From assembly GCA_902798595.1 (NCBI GenBank), contig CADBXE010000001.1, positions 124,001 through 188,000 of the forward strand: a stretch of DNA of 64,000 nucleotides, read 5' to 3'. Under the pieces are notes generated by a model, which was not told where the DNA came from, did not search any database, and saw only the letters and a list, made by a program, of their open reading frames with translations. The position numbers were made by a program, and so were the translations under genes. Positions 1 through 6,682 of the stretch are shown here, piece by piece (position 1 is the first letter of the stretch; every line of letters starts with the position of its first letter). The stretch comes from an uncultured Erysipelotrichaceae bacterium. GTDB lineage: Bacteria > Bacillota_I > Bacilli_A > RFN20 > CAG-826.

Positions 1-94
1 TTACTATTTCTGAATTTGAAGTTATAGCGCCAAAGTAACAATTAATTACAATTAATATAAATAACTCAACGTTATTCATTCCTTGTTGTTATTT

Positions 95-103
95 TGCTAT
101 ACT
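95..103 (+). promoter_or_regulatory. Extended -10 element upstream of the Lrp-type regulator
   Basis: The sequence TGCTATACT is an extended -10 box about 50 bases before the ATG at 153. No good -35 box lies at the usual distance, which is tolerated with a TGn extension. The leader then has a GAGGTG ribosome site. This is a motif call only. Confidence 0.4.
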
Positions 104-152
104 TTAAATACAATTATTAGAAATTAACTAGACATAATATTGAGGTGTTTTT

Positions 153-635
153 ATGAAAACCAAAATCTTAGAGTTATTAGAAAAGAATGCGAAGCTTTCC
201 GCTAAGGAAATCGCTAAAGAATTAGGCTTAAAAGAAAAGGAAGTTATCCAGCTTGTTGGAGAGTTAGAAGCAGATAAAGTTATCTGTGGCTATAACGCTA
301 TTATCAACTGGGATAAACTTACCGAAGAAAAAGTCGACGCTTTGATTGAACTTAAAGTTGCGCCACAACGTGGCACTGGTTTTGATAGAATCGCCGACCG
401 AATTGCGAGATTTGATGAAGTTGACTCTGTTTATTTAATGTCAGGTGGTTATGACTTCATGGTTATCGTTAATGGTAAGTCCATGAAAGAAGTATCATCC
501 TTCGTCTTTAATAAACTAGCGACACTTGATTACATTCAAAGTACTGCTACTCACTTTGTTTTAAAGAAATATAAGGACCACGGGGTTAAATTATTAGATA
601 AAACATTCGATAGAAGAACTAACGTCGTATTATGA
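153..635 (+). CDS. Lrp/AsnC-family transcriptional regulator
   Basis: The 160-residue protein has the two-part build of Lrp/AsnC regulators. Residues 1-60 form a winged helix-turn-helix around KLSAKEIAKELGL. Residues 63-145 form a ligand-binding RAM domain that includes the GGYDFMVIV strand. Members of this family usually sense amino acids and control their metabolism as octamers. A GAGGTG ribosome site precedes the ATG. The stop codon overlaps the next ATG (ATGA), so this regulator is translationally coupled to the aminotransferase. It probably controls that operon and perhaps itself. The ligand cannot be read from the sequence. Confidence 0.9.
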   Translation: MKTKILELLEKNAKLSAKEIAKELGLKEKEVIQLVGELEADKVICGYNAIINWDKLTEEKVDALIELKVAPQRGTGFDRIADRIARFDEVDSVYLMSGGYDFMVIVNGKSMKEVSSFVFNKLATLDYIQSTATHFVLKKYKDHGVKLLDKTFDRRTNVVL

Positions 636-1786
636 GAGATTTCGTATCAGACAAAATAAAGAATATTAAACCTTCTGGTATCAGAAAGTTCTTTGATATT
701 GCTAATAGTATTGAAGACTGTATCTCTTTAGGTGTTGGGGAACCTGATTTTGAAACACCTTGGCATATTACAGAAGAAGGTATCTATTCCTTAGAACAAG
801 GAAGGACATTCTATACCTCTAATCAAGGTTTACCAGAATTAAGAGAAGAAATCGCTAAATGGAATAAGCGTAAATATAATCTTGATTATAGTAAGGATGA
901 AGTCATTATCACCTGTGGTGGCTCAGAAGCTATCGATATCGCCCTAAGAGCGACATTAAACCCAGGGGATGAGGTAATTATCCTTGAACCTAATTACGTC
1001 TGCTACGAGCCCGATATTATTCTCGCTGGTGGTGTACCTATTAAGATTAAACTTAAGAACGAAAATGAGTTTAGATTAACTCCAGAAGAATTAGAGAGTG
1101 TTATCACCCCTAAAACAAAGATTCTTTTAATGAACTATCCTAATAACCCCACAGGGGCTATTATGGCTAAAGAGGATTTAGAAAAGATATCTAAGGTTAT
1201 TATTAAACATGACTTATTAGTAATTACTGATGAAATATATAGTGAACTTACATATGAGGGTAAGCACTTTTCTATTGGGGCATTACCAGGTATGAGAGAT
1301 AGAACCATTACCATTAATGGCTTCTCTAAAACATATTCTATGACTGGATGGAGATTAGGCTATGTCATGGGCCCTAGAGTAATTATTGATCAAGTTAAAA
1401 AGATCCATCAATTCGTGGTCATGAGTGCGCCTACTATATCTCAATATGCTGGATTAGAAGCTTTAAGAAATGGCGATAACGATATTGAAAGAATGAAGAA
1501 GGAATACGATAAAAGAAGAAAATACCTTCTCAAAGAATTTGATAGATTAGGTTTACCATGCTTTGAACCTAAAGGAGCATTCTATATCTTCCCTGATATT
1601 AGAAAATACAATATGAGCAGTGAAGAGTTCGCTACGGAGTTATTAAATAAAGAACACGTAGTAGTGGTACCAGGTACCGCTTTCGGGGACAGTGGTGAAG
1701 GATTTGTTAGAATATCCTATGCCTATAGCCTAGATGCTCTAAAGGAAGCAATTAAGAGAATAGAGAGATTTCTCAAATCTTTATAA
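632..1786 (+). CDS. PLP-dependent class I/II aminotransferase (PatA/aspartate aminotransferase-like)
   Basis: The 384-residue fold type I aminotransferase has the substrate-side motif GVGEPDF near residue 34 and NYPNNPTG near 168. The PLP lysine is K233 in FSKTYSMTGWRLGY. This pattern matches the aspartate/alanine/PatA branch, which transfers amino groups between amino acids and 2-oxoglutarate in the cytosol. The exact substrate is not resolvable. The gene overlaps the Lrp-type regulator by four bases. It is the first of three aminotransferases in 13 kb, and the defence-like island begins right behind it. Confidence 0.88.
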   Translation: MRDFVSDKIKNIKPSGIRKFFDIANSIEDCISLGVGEPDFETPWHITEEGIYSLEQGRTFYTSNQGLPELREEIAKWNKRKYNLDYSKDEVIITCGGSEAIDIALRATLNPGDEVIILEPNYVCYEPDIILAGGVPIKIKLKNENEFRLTPEELESVITPKTKILLMNYPNNPTGAIMAKEDLEKISKVIIKHDLLVITDEIYSELTYEGKHFSIGALPGMRDRTITINGFSKTYSMTGWRLGYVMGPRVIIDQVKKIHQFVVMSAPTISQYAGLEALRNGDNDIERMKKEYDKRRKYLLKEFDRLGLPCFEPKGAFYIFPDIRKYNMSSEEFATELLNKEHVVVVPGTAFGDSGEGFVRISYAYSLDALKEAIKRIERFLKSL

Positions 1787-1836
1787 TAATTTTTCGCTGT
1801 AGTCGGTTTTTTCTTTATAAAAGCTTCATATTATCG

Positions 1837-1868
1837 CATACTATTTTGTGGTGGCATAAAATAGTATG
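1837..1868 (+). promoter_or_regulatory. Perfect 11-bp inverted repeat containing the start codon of the HEPN gene
   Basis: CATACTATTTT (1837-1847) and AAAATAGTATG (1858-1868) are exact reverse complements around a 10-base loop. The last three bases of the right arm are the ATG of the downstream gene. The loop holds GGTGG, the only ribosome-site-like string. In RNA this would sequester the start codon; in DNA it could be an operator. Confidence 0.7.
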
Positions 1869-2822
1869 AAAAAACAATACCAAAACGTTGGTGCTCAGAT
1901 TATTAATCTTGAAAAGAATAAAAATGTTGATAAGGCAACTATCAATTTACGTTGCTTTGAAGAGAAGACTTATTTGGATTTGATAACACCTTATTCGGAT
2001 TTAATAGCCATTGGTAGAGATTCTCACAACAAGCACATTTATCCGTCCGTTGTTAGTTTTGACGAATACTTGGAATACAACGGAATAGATGCTTCTATAT
2101 GTAATTATCTCCAAATGCTTATAGGCTGTTTTGAGAAGATGGTTAAAAACTTCTTAATGCATAAATACTGTTCAAAGATGAAAGCTGCTGGCGATAAACA
2201 AGTTAAAGATTTTTCTTGGACCGCTAAATATTGTAGAAAAGGAAAAGTTTTTGATCTTTTAAAAATTAACGAGGTGTTTTTAGGAGGGGCCATTCAACCT
2301 GCTGACCCAATTACTATTGATAGAAGAAGAAAGGTTTTAAAAACAATTTCTACTATGGCTACGAGTTTATCAAAAAACCATATGGTTCAACATTATCAAA
2401 CGAAGTATGGATATGTTCCAATGTTCGTAGCCATCCATTCTTTAACGTTGGGTCAATTACTCACATTGTTCTCAATGCTGTCTCAAACCGATAAAAATGA
2501 GTTAGTGTGTATCTTCAATGGAACGAGTGGAAAAAGATATCCAGATTCTTCAATTGAAAAATTTGAAAAAGACGCAATAAGAATTCAAGTTATTAGAAAT
2601 ATTGTTAACCATTACGAGCCAATATTCCCATTTATTCAAAATACAGAAATGAAAACTTTTAATTCTCTAACCGACCTTCTCGAAAAGTTAAAAGAGAACT
2701 ATAAAAGAAGCGTTTCATATTTTCCATATTCATTTGCAACAATAAAGACTCTGAGTTCTAGAAATTCGTATTCCTTAGAATTCCATATTAAAATCGAAAG
2801 AGTCTTAAAATCTTTAGCATAA
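1866..2822 (+). CDS. Abi_2-family HEPN protein (AbiD/AbiF-like abortive infection protein)
   Basis: The 318-residue protein resembles the Abi_2 family (lactococcal AbiD, AbiD1, AbiF). Residues 244-249 read RNIVNH, the RNxxxH signature of HEPN ribonucleases, followed by the HYEPIFPF context seen after it in this family. An upstream helix (FEKMVKNFLMHKYC, near 89) also fits. Known relatives abort phage infection, some with a partner RNA. No clear ribosome site is present because the ATG sits in an inverted repeat. The gene is separated from the downstream TIR operon by 146 bases holding two hairpins, so it is probably its own unit. The family call is good; RNase activity is inferred. Confidence 0.75.
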   Translation: MKKQYQNVGAQIINLEKNKNVDKATINLRCFEEKTYLDLITPYSDLIAIGRDSHNKHIYPSVVSFDEYLEYNGIDASICNYLQMLIGCFEKMVKNFLMHKYCSKMKAAGDKQVKDFSWTAKYCRKGKVFDLLKINEVFLGGAIQPADPITIDRRRKVLKTISTMATSLSKNHMVQHYQTKYGYVPMFVAIHSLTLGQLLTLFSMLSQTDKNELVCIFNGTSGKRYPDSSIEKFEKDAIRIQVIRNIVNHYEPIFPFIQNTEMKTFNSLTDLLEKLKENYKRSVSYFPYSFATIKTLSSRNSYSLEFHIKIERVLKSLA

Positions 2823-2823
2823 A

Positions 2824-2866
2824 AAAAGAGCGCCACTTAAGGCCTCTTTTCAAACCTTATCGGTTT
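2824..2866 (+). other. Two tandem RNA hairpins just after the HEPN gene; possible partner RNA or terminator
   Basis: Hairpin 1 pairs AAAAGAG (2824-2830) with CTCTTTT (2844-2850), with an inner CC/GG pair. Hairpin 2 pairs AAACC (2852-2856) with GGTTT (2862-2866). The U-rich 3' arm of hairpin 1 could make it a terminator. Some AbiF-like genes have an adjacent structured RNA, so a functional ncRNA is also possible. I cannot match a covariance model by eye. Confidence 0.35.
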
Positions 2867-2902
2867 ATGTTCACATATATAATACTTGCATTATGATAGC
2901 AT

Positions 2903-2936
2903 TTCAACATCAAATTTCACTTGAACTAAAATGTTC
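2903..2936 (+). promoter_or_regulatory. Possible promoter with GAAC-N6-GTTC dyad before the TIR operon
   Basis: TTCAAC (2903-2908) and TAAAAT (2927-2932) are separated by 18 bases. The -10 box lies inside the dyad GAAC-TAAAAT-GTTC (2923-2936). This is the only plausible promoter found in the 146-base gap. It is weak by consensus. Confidence 0.28.
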
Positions 2937-2968
2937 GAGAATCAAAACTTTTGGAGAAGGAGATAAAT

Positions 2969-3781
2969 ATGTTTTCAAGATTAGTTATTTATAATTTTGC
3001 TGATGTTTGCAAAGAAATAATTTCCAATCAAAGATATTACAAAGAAGGAAAAAGACTCCTAGATTCGCTTAAGAGTAAAGTCACTAATTCTCTTTTCAAA
3101 GCAATCGACAGTACTCAAAGCATCATAGATGCACAAGACATTGAAAATGTATGGTTCCCACGCATAGAGTGTAATATCTTTATTTCCCATTCTCACAAAG
3201 ACATAGAATCAATTATTTCTTTTGTTGGCTGGCTTTACGTGAAATATGGTGTTATAGCATTTGTTGATGATGGCGTTTGGGAAAACTATAACGATTTAAG
3301 AAAAAAACTATATTACAAGATATCTCAAGATTACGAATATGATTTAATGACTGAAGATGAAATCGAAAAGATTGCCTACTCAAATTCTTTGCTTATTCTA
3401 AATAGTGCAATTGAAAAGATGATTGACTCAACAGAGTGTTTTCTATTTATTGGAACCGATAATTCATTGCTGGCTGGAGATACACATACTAAATCTCCGT
3501 GGATTTATTCAGAAGTATTATTCTCCAATATGGTTAGGCGTAAAAGGCTACTTTGCTACAGGCAACACTTTGAGCATAGCTTCTCACAAAGAATGTGTGA
3601 AACTGTTGAGGTTAAGTTCAAGTGTAGTTTTGTTAACTTCATAGAAATCACCAAACAAGATTTTCTAAAATTTAAATCATATTCTCCCGCCGTTCCAATC
3701 GCCGACGAAAGTCTAGATACTTTATACAAAATTCTTGAAAAGCGCATTCTTGTGGAAAGCAAGACTGATTTTCTGCGATAG
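2969..3781 (+). CDS. TIR-like domain protein 1 of the defence operon
   Basis: This is a 270-residue soluble protein. A TTG start at 2951 is possible, but it would swallow the ribosome site GGAGAAGGAG (2953-2962). The ATG at 2969 lies six bases after that site, so I chose it. Residues 1-65 are an uncharacterised helical N-terminus. The TIR-like fold starts at CNIFISHSHKD (residues 68-78), continues through the strand CFLFIGTD and reaches SPWIYSE (176-182), where W178 and E182 form the WxxxE signature of NAD-consuming TIR enzymes. It is the first gene of the five-gene operon. Enzymatic NAD cleavage is inferred from family knowledge. Confidence 0.72.
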   Translation: MFSRLVIYNFADVCKEIISNQRYYKEGKRLLDSLKSKVTNSLFKAIDSTQSIIDAQDIENVWFPRIECNIFISHSHKDIESIISFVGWLYVKYGVIAFVDDGVWENYNDLRKKLYYKISQDYEYDLMTEDEIEKIAYSNSLLILNSAIEKMIDSTECFLFIGTDNSLLAGDTHTKSPWIYSEVLFSNMVRRKRLLCYRQHFEHSFSQRMCETVEVKFKCSFVNFIEITKQDFLKFKSYSPAVPIADESLDTLYKILEKRILVESKTDFLR

Positions 3782-3829
3782 ACTAATAAAAGTGTTGTTT
3801 TAGACTTCGTAAAACATTACGATATTGTT

Positions 3830-5131
3830 ATGCCAACTATTAAAGAGTTTTTTAAGACTAGACCAAATTTTTATAATGTTCATAATGATGATTTATATCT
3901 TATTTGCATCGTTAAGAGCTTTCTAGATGATGGCTATAAAATAAGGATCGTAAAATATTACATTGTTAAAGAGGATTTTGATTTTTTTAAAAAAATCATT
4001 CTCAATGAGTCGATAAATCAAAAAACAAGAATACCAAGAGTTGGATGTTTTGAACAAGTAATAGAAACGAAAGTGTTCAAAGAATTGTTCAAAATAAATT
4101 TCAACTTATCGTCAGAAAAAGAAGAACAAGAAGAAATAATCGAAACGATTAATGAAGAATTGTCTTCAATCGTTATTTCATTTGAGGGCGATAGATACAA
4201 AAGACTTGATAGTTTTGAAGAATATAGCAAACTCAATAACCTCTTAAAAGTTGTTGTTGCCACAAATCAAACTGCTTTTACTTTTAGATCGGCGTCTTTG
4301 AGCAGTGAAGAAAAGAAAACAATGAGACTGTTTAATGTTTGGCAAGCCAACTGCTCGGCTTTGTATTATGGCACCAAGGTTGGTGTGGTGTTTGATTTAG
4401 GAAATAAGAATGGCAAAAATAGAGAGCCAGTCACTATGTTAACCAAAGAACTTATCAGCAAAAACGATGGCGATGTTTTGTTTGTTGTTTCCCATTTCCA
4501 TGATGATCATGTGAATTTAGCAAACCACATTCCTTATGAAAAACTTGATAATGCTTTGTTTGTGTTTCCGTTTACTGAAAAACCAAATGCGATTTGTTTT
4601 AAAGCACGTTTGATGATTCTTTCTGCTTATAGATATGGAATACCGATGTTCTTTTTTGCTGACAAAGTTCCTATGCCAGTCAAGATTGGTGACATAGACT
4701 TATACAAAGGAAGCGCGAAGGGCTCTATTTCAGAAAACGAAAAAATGAACGCAGATGGCGTAATTGCTTCGTTTGAATTAGGTGATAAAAAAATACTAGT
4801 GCCAGGAGATTCTTTGTATGAATTTTGGCCAAAGCGCTTTTCGCCTACGCACTTGATAGTCCCTCATCATGGTTGTGAATATACAAATAGTATGGGAAAT
4901 ATTGATTTAAATAATGTCAAAGAAGCCTTTGTATCATCGAAATTTAATGTAAGATATCATCACCCTAACGTATTGCATATAAACAATTTTGAAAATGGAC
5001 GAGTCGTTCTTTTCTCTTATAACACAGATAAACAAGACAACAAGATGTTTATAGGAAAGGAAAGAGCGGCAAGAAATGAAATACCTACTAATGTAGATTT
5101 CTTGGATGATAAAGATCATATAAACTGGTAG
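3830..5131 (+). CDS. Metallo-beta-lactamase-fold hydrolase, ComEC-like, in the TIR operon
   Basis: The 433-residue protein has an MBL domain from about residue 165 to 385. It shows the entry strand VVFDLG, metal motif HFHDDH (222-227), a second-site aspartate in VPGDS (D327) and PHHG (345-348). The PHHG element points to the ComEC/Rec2-type branch, whose members act on nucleic acids or phosphoesters. Residues 1-160 match nothing I recognise. No membrane segment is visible, unlike true ComEC. The gene sits 48 bases after TIR 1 and its stop overlaps the ribosome site of TIR 2. In this context it could degrade the nucleotide signal or be a nuclease effector; both are inference. Confidence 0.8.
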   Translation: MPTIKEFFKTRPNFYNVHNDDLYLICIVKSFLDDGYKIRIVKYYIVKEDFDFFKKIILNESINQKTRIPRVGCFEQVIETKVFKELFKINFNLSSEKEEQEEIIETINEELSSIVISFEGDRYKRLDSFEEYSKLNNLLKVVVATNQTAFTFRSASLSSEEKKTMRLFNVWQANCSALYYGTKVGVVFDLGNKNGKNREPVTMLTKELISKNDGDVLFVVSHFHDDHVNLANHIPYEKLDNALFVFPFTEKPNAICFKARLMILSAYRYGIPMFFFADKVPMPVKIGDIDLYKGSAKGSISENEKMNADGVIASFELGDKKILVPGDSLYEFWPKRFSPTHLIVPHHGCEYTNSMGNIDLNNVKEAFVSSKFNVRYHHPNVLHINNFENGRVVLFSYNTDKQDNKMFIGKERAARNEIPTNVDFLDDKDHINW

Positions 5132-5142
5132 GAGATTGAAAT

Positions 5143-5946
5143 ATGAGAATGGAAAATGCCTTATTGAGAAATGAACTATACAGTTTTGCGGCAAACAATC
5201 TAAGAAACGTTAATTTGAGATTCAAGGATATCGGTGAAGTAATCTACGCGCTTCGTGAGAGTGCTATTTTTTTAGCTGAGATAGAAAAAATAACAGGAAC
5301 CGAACGACAATATTTCGACTTTATAGAAATCTATCGTTCCATCTCTAAAAACACTAATCAAGAGCTGATGTTTTATGTTTCTTCAGCATATCAAAAACGT
5401 TTAGAGATGAACGAGAAAAAGAGAGAGAAAGATAAGGATTCCTTTGACGAAATGTTTTCCGCCATTCTTTCAGCGGTTATTAAATATCAAAATAAAGTTA
5501 TTGATAGAAATTACCTTTTCGAAGAAAACAAAAGAGAACAGTTCACTACTGATAATAGTGAGATAGTTAGAACATTCCTTTCATATGCCTATGATGATAA
5601 AGGCCTGTCATTGTCATTATTTGTTTATTTTTTGCTAAATGGTGGTTTTTTATATGTCGATTGGATGTGGAATTCAAAAGCAGATAATTGTGCTGTATTA
5701 AAAAATAAATTAGACGAAGAACTAGATAATTCCAATCAGCTCTTATTTTTAAGAACAGCCGCCAGCGAATTAAAGATTAGAGGCAATCATACAGTTCGTC
5801 AGTGGTGTTCTTGGGAAATAGGGAACTACTACACAAAAAACAAACACAACAAATATGTGTTGGCATTCTACGATGATGCTAACGATAATTTCTTTCTTAA
5901 ATCGTTCAAAGTGATGACAAGAGTTGTTAATGGAGTAATTAGTTAA
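5143..5946 (+). CDS. TIR-like domain protein 2 of the defence operon
   Basis: The 267-residue protein has a helical N-terminal region of about 135 residues rich in charge, then a TIR-like domain. The entry strand is TFLSYAYDD (144-152), a middle strand is LLFLRTAAS (200-208), and WCSWE (221-225) gives the WxxxE motif with E225 as likely catalytic glutamate. A good ribosome site (TAGGAGA, 5129-5135) overlaps the MBL stop codon. It differs in architecture from TIR 1 and TIR 3, so it is not a simple duplicate. It may be a phage sensor, a signal producer or a heteromer partner. The fold call rests on motifs only. Confidence 0.65.
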   Translation: MRMENALLRNELYSFAANNLRNVNLRFKDIGEVIYALRESAIFLAEIEKITGTERQYFDFIEIYRSISKNTNQELMFYVSSAYQKRLEMNEKKREKDKDSFDEMFSAILSAVIKYQNKVIDRNYLFEENKREQFTTDNSEIVRTFLSYAYDDKGLSLSLFVYFLLNGGFLYVDWMWNSKADNCAVLKNKLDEELDNSNQLLFLRTAASELKIRGNHTVRQWCSWEIGNYYTKNKHNKYVLAFYDDANDNFFLKSFKVMTRVVNGVIS

Positions 5947-5950
5947 TTTT

Positions 5951-6679
5951 ATGGGTCACAGCATTTTTATCAGTTATAAATATCACGACACTGATGTTTA
6001 TCAATATGTTAAGCACGAACTATTTGAAGAAAGAAAAGTTGGTGAAAGAACTCCTAGAGACTATGTCAACGTGCTCGAAACTTATATAAAGGAATATTCT
6101 CCTCATTATTTTAAGGCTGAAGAAGATGATACTCCATTAACTGGAAAAACAGATGATGAAATCTGGGATATTTTAAAGAAGAAAATGTTTGATTCCACAA
6201 TGACTATCGTTCTAATCTCTCCTAATATGAAAACAAATGAAAAAGAAACAGAACAGTGGATACCACGAGAAATCAAATATTCCTTGGATATTGAAGTAAG
6301 AAAAAATACAAGTGGAAATCCAGAGAAAAGCTATACCAATGCGATGATGGCTATCGTCCTACCTGATTCAAAGGGTGAGTATACGTATTATTATGAGGAT
6401 AAAAAGTGCTGTGAAAAAGGGTGCAGAATGTGCCATTCAAATAGACTCTTTTATATACTCAAGAAAAATATATTTAATTTGAAAAATAATAGAAAAACAC
6501 GTACTTGTGATAATAAGCTTGTGGCGTATTCAGGCGACTTGCACTCGTTTATACCTTTTTACAAATGGAGTGATGTCGACAGTAAAGAAAAAATAGAAAA
6601 AGCAATCAAACACTCTTTTGATATTCTTGCTAATAAGGATAAATACGACATATGTTTAGAAATAGAACCGAGGAGATAA
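5951..6679 (+). CDS. TIR-like (DUF1863/ThsB-type) protein 3 of the defence operon
   Basis: The 242-residue protein begins directly with the TIR-like entry strand SIFISYKYHDTD. It has a LTGKTDDEIWDILKKKMF helix (63-80), the strand TIVLISPNM (85-93) and WIPRE (103-107), again WxxxE. This pattern resembles DUF1863, the family of the Thoeris protein ThsB, which makes cyclic ADP-ribose signals. A cysteine cluster (C153, C154, C158, C161) after the fold could bind a metal or be redox sensitive. The start lies four bases after the previous stop with no ribosome site, so expression depends on translational coupling. Family call moderate to good; signal synthesis is inferred. Confidence 0.72.
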   Translation: MGHSIFISYKYHDTDVYQYVKHELFEERKVGERTPRDYVNVLETYIKEYSPHYFKAEEDDTPLTGKTDDEIWDILKKKMFDSTMTIVLISPNMKTNEKETEQWIPREIKYSLDIEVRKNTSGNPEKSYTNAMMAIVLPDSKGEYTYYYEDKKCCEKGCRMCHSNRLFYILKKNIFNLKNNRKTRTCDNKLVAYSGDLHSFIPFYKWSDVDSKEKIEKAIKHSFDILANKDKYDICLEIEPRR

Positions 6680-6682
6680 AAT

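Noticed and set aside
2951-2968. TTG start for TIR protein 1
   Set aside because: It would place the strong GGAGAAGGAG ribosome site inside the gene. The ATG at 2969 is correctly spaced from it.
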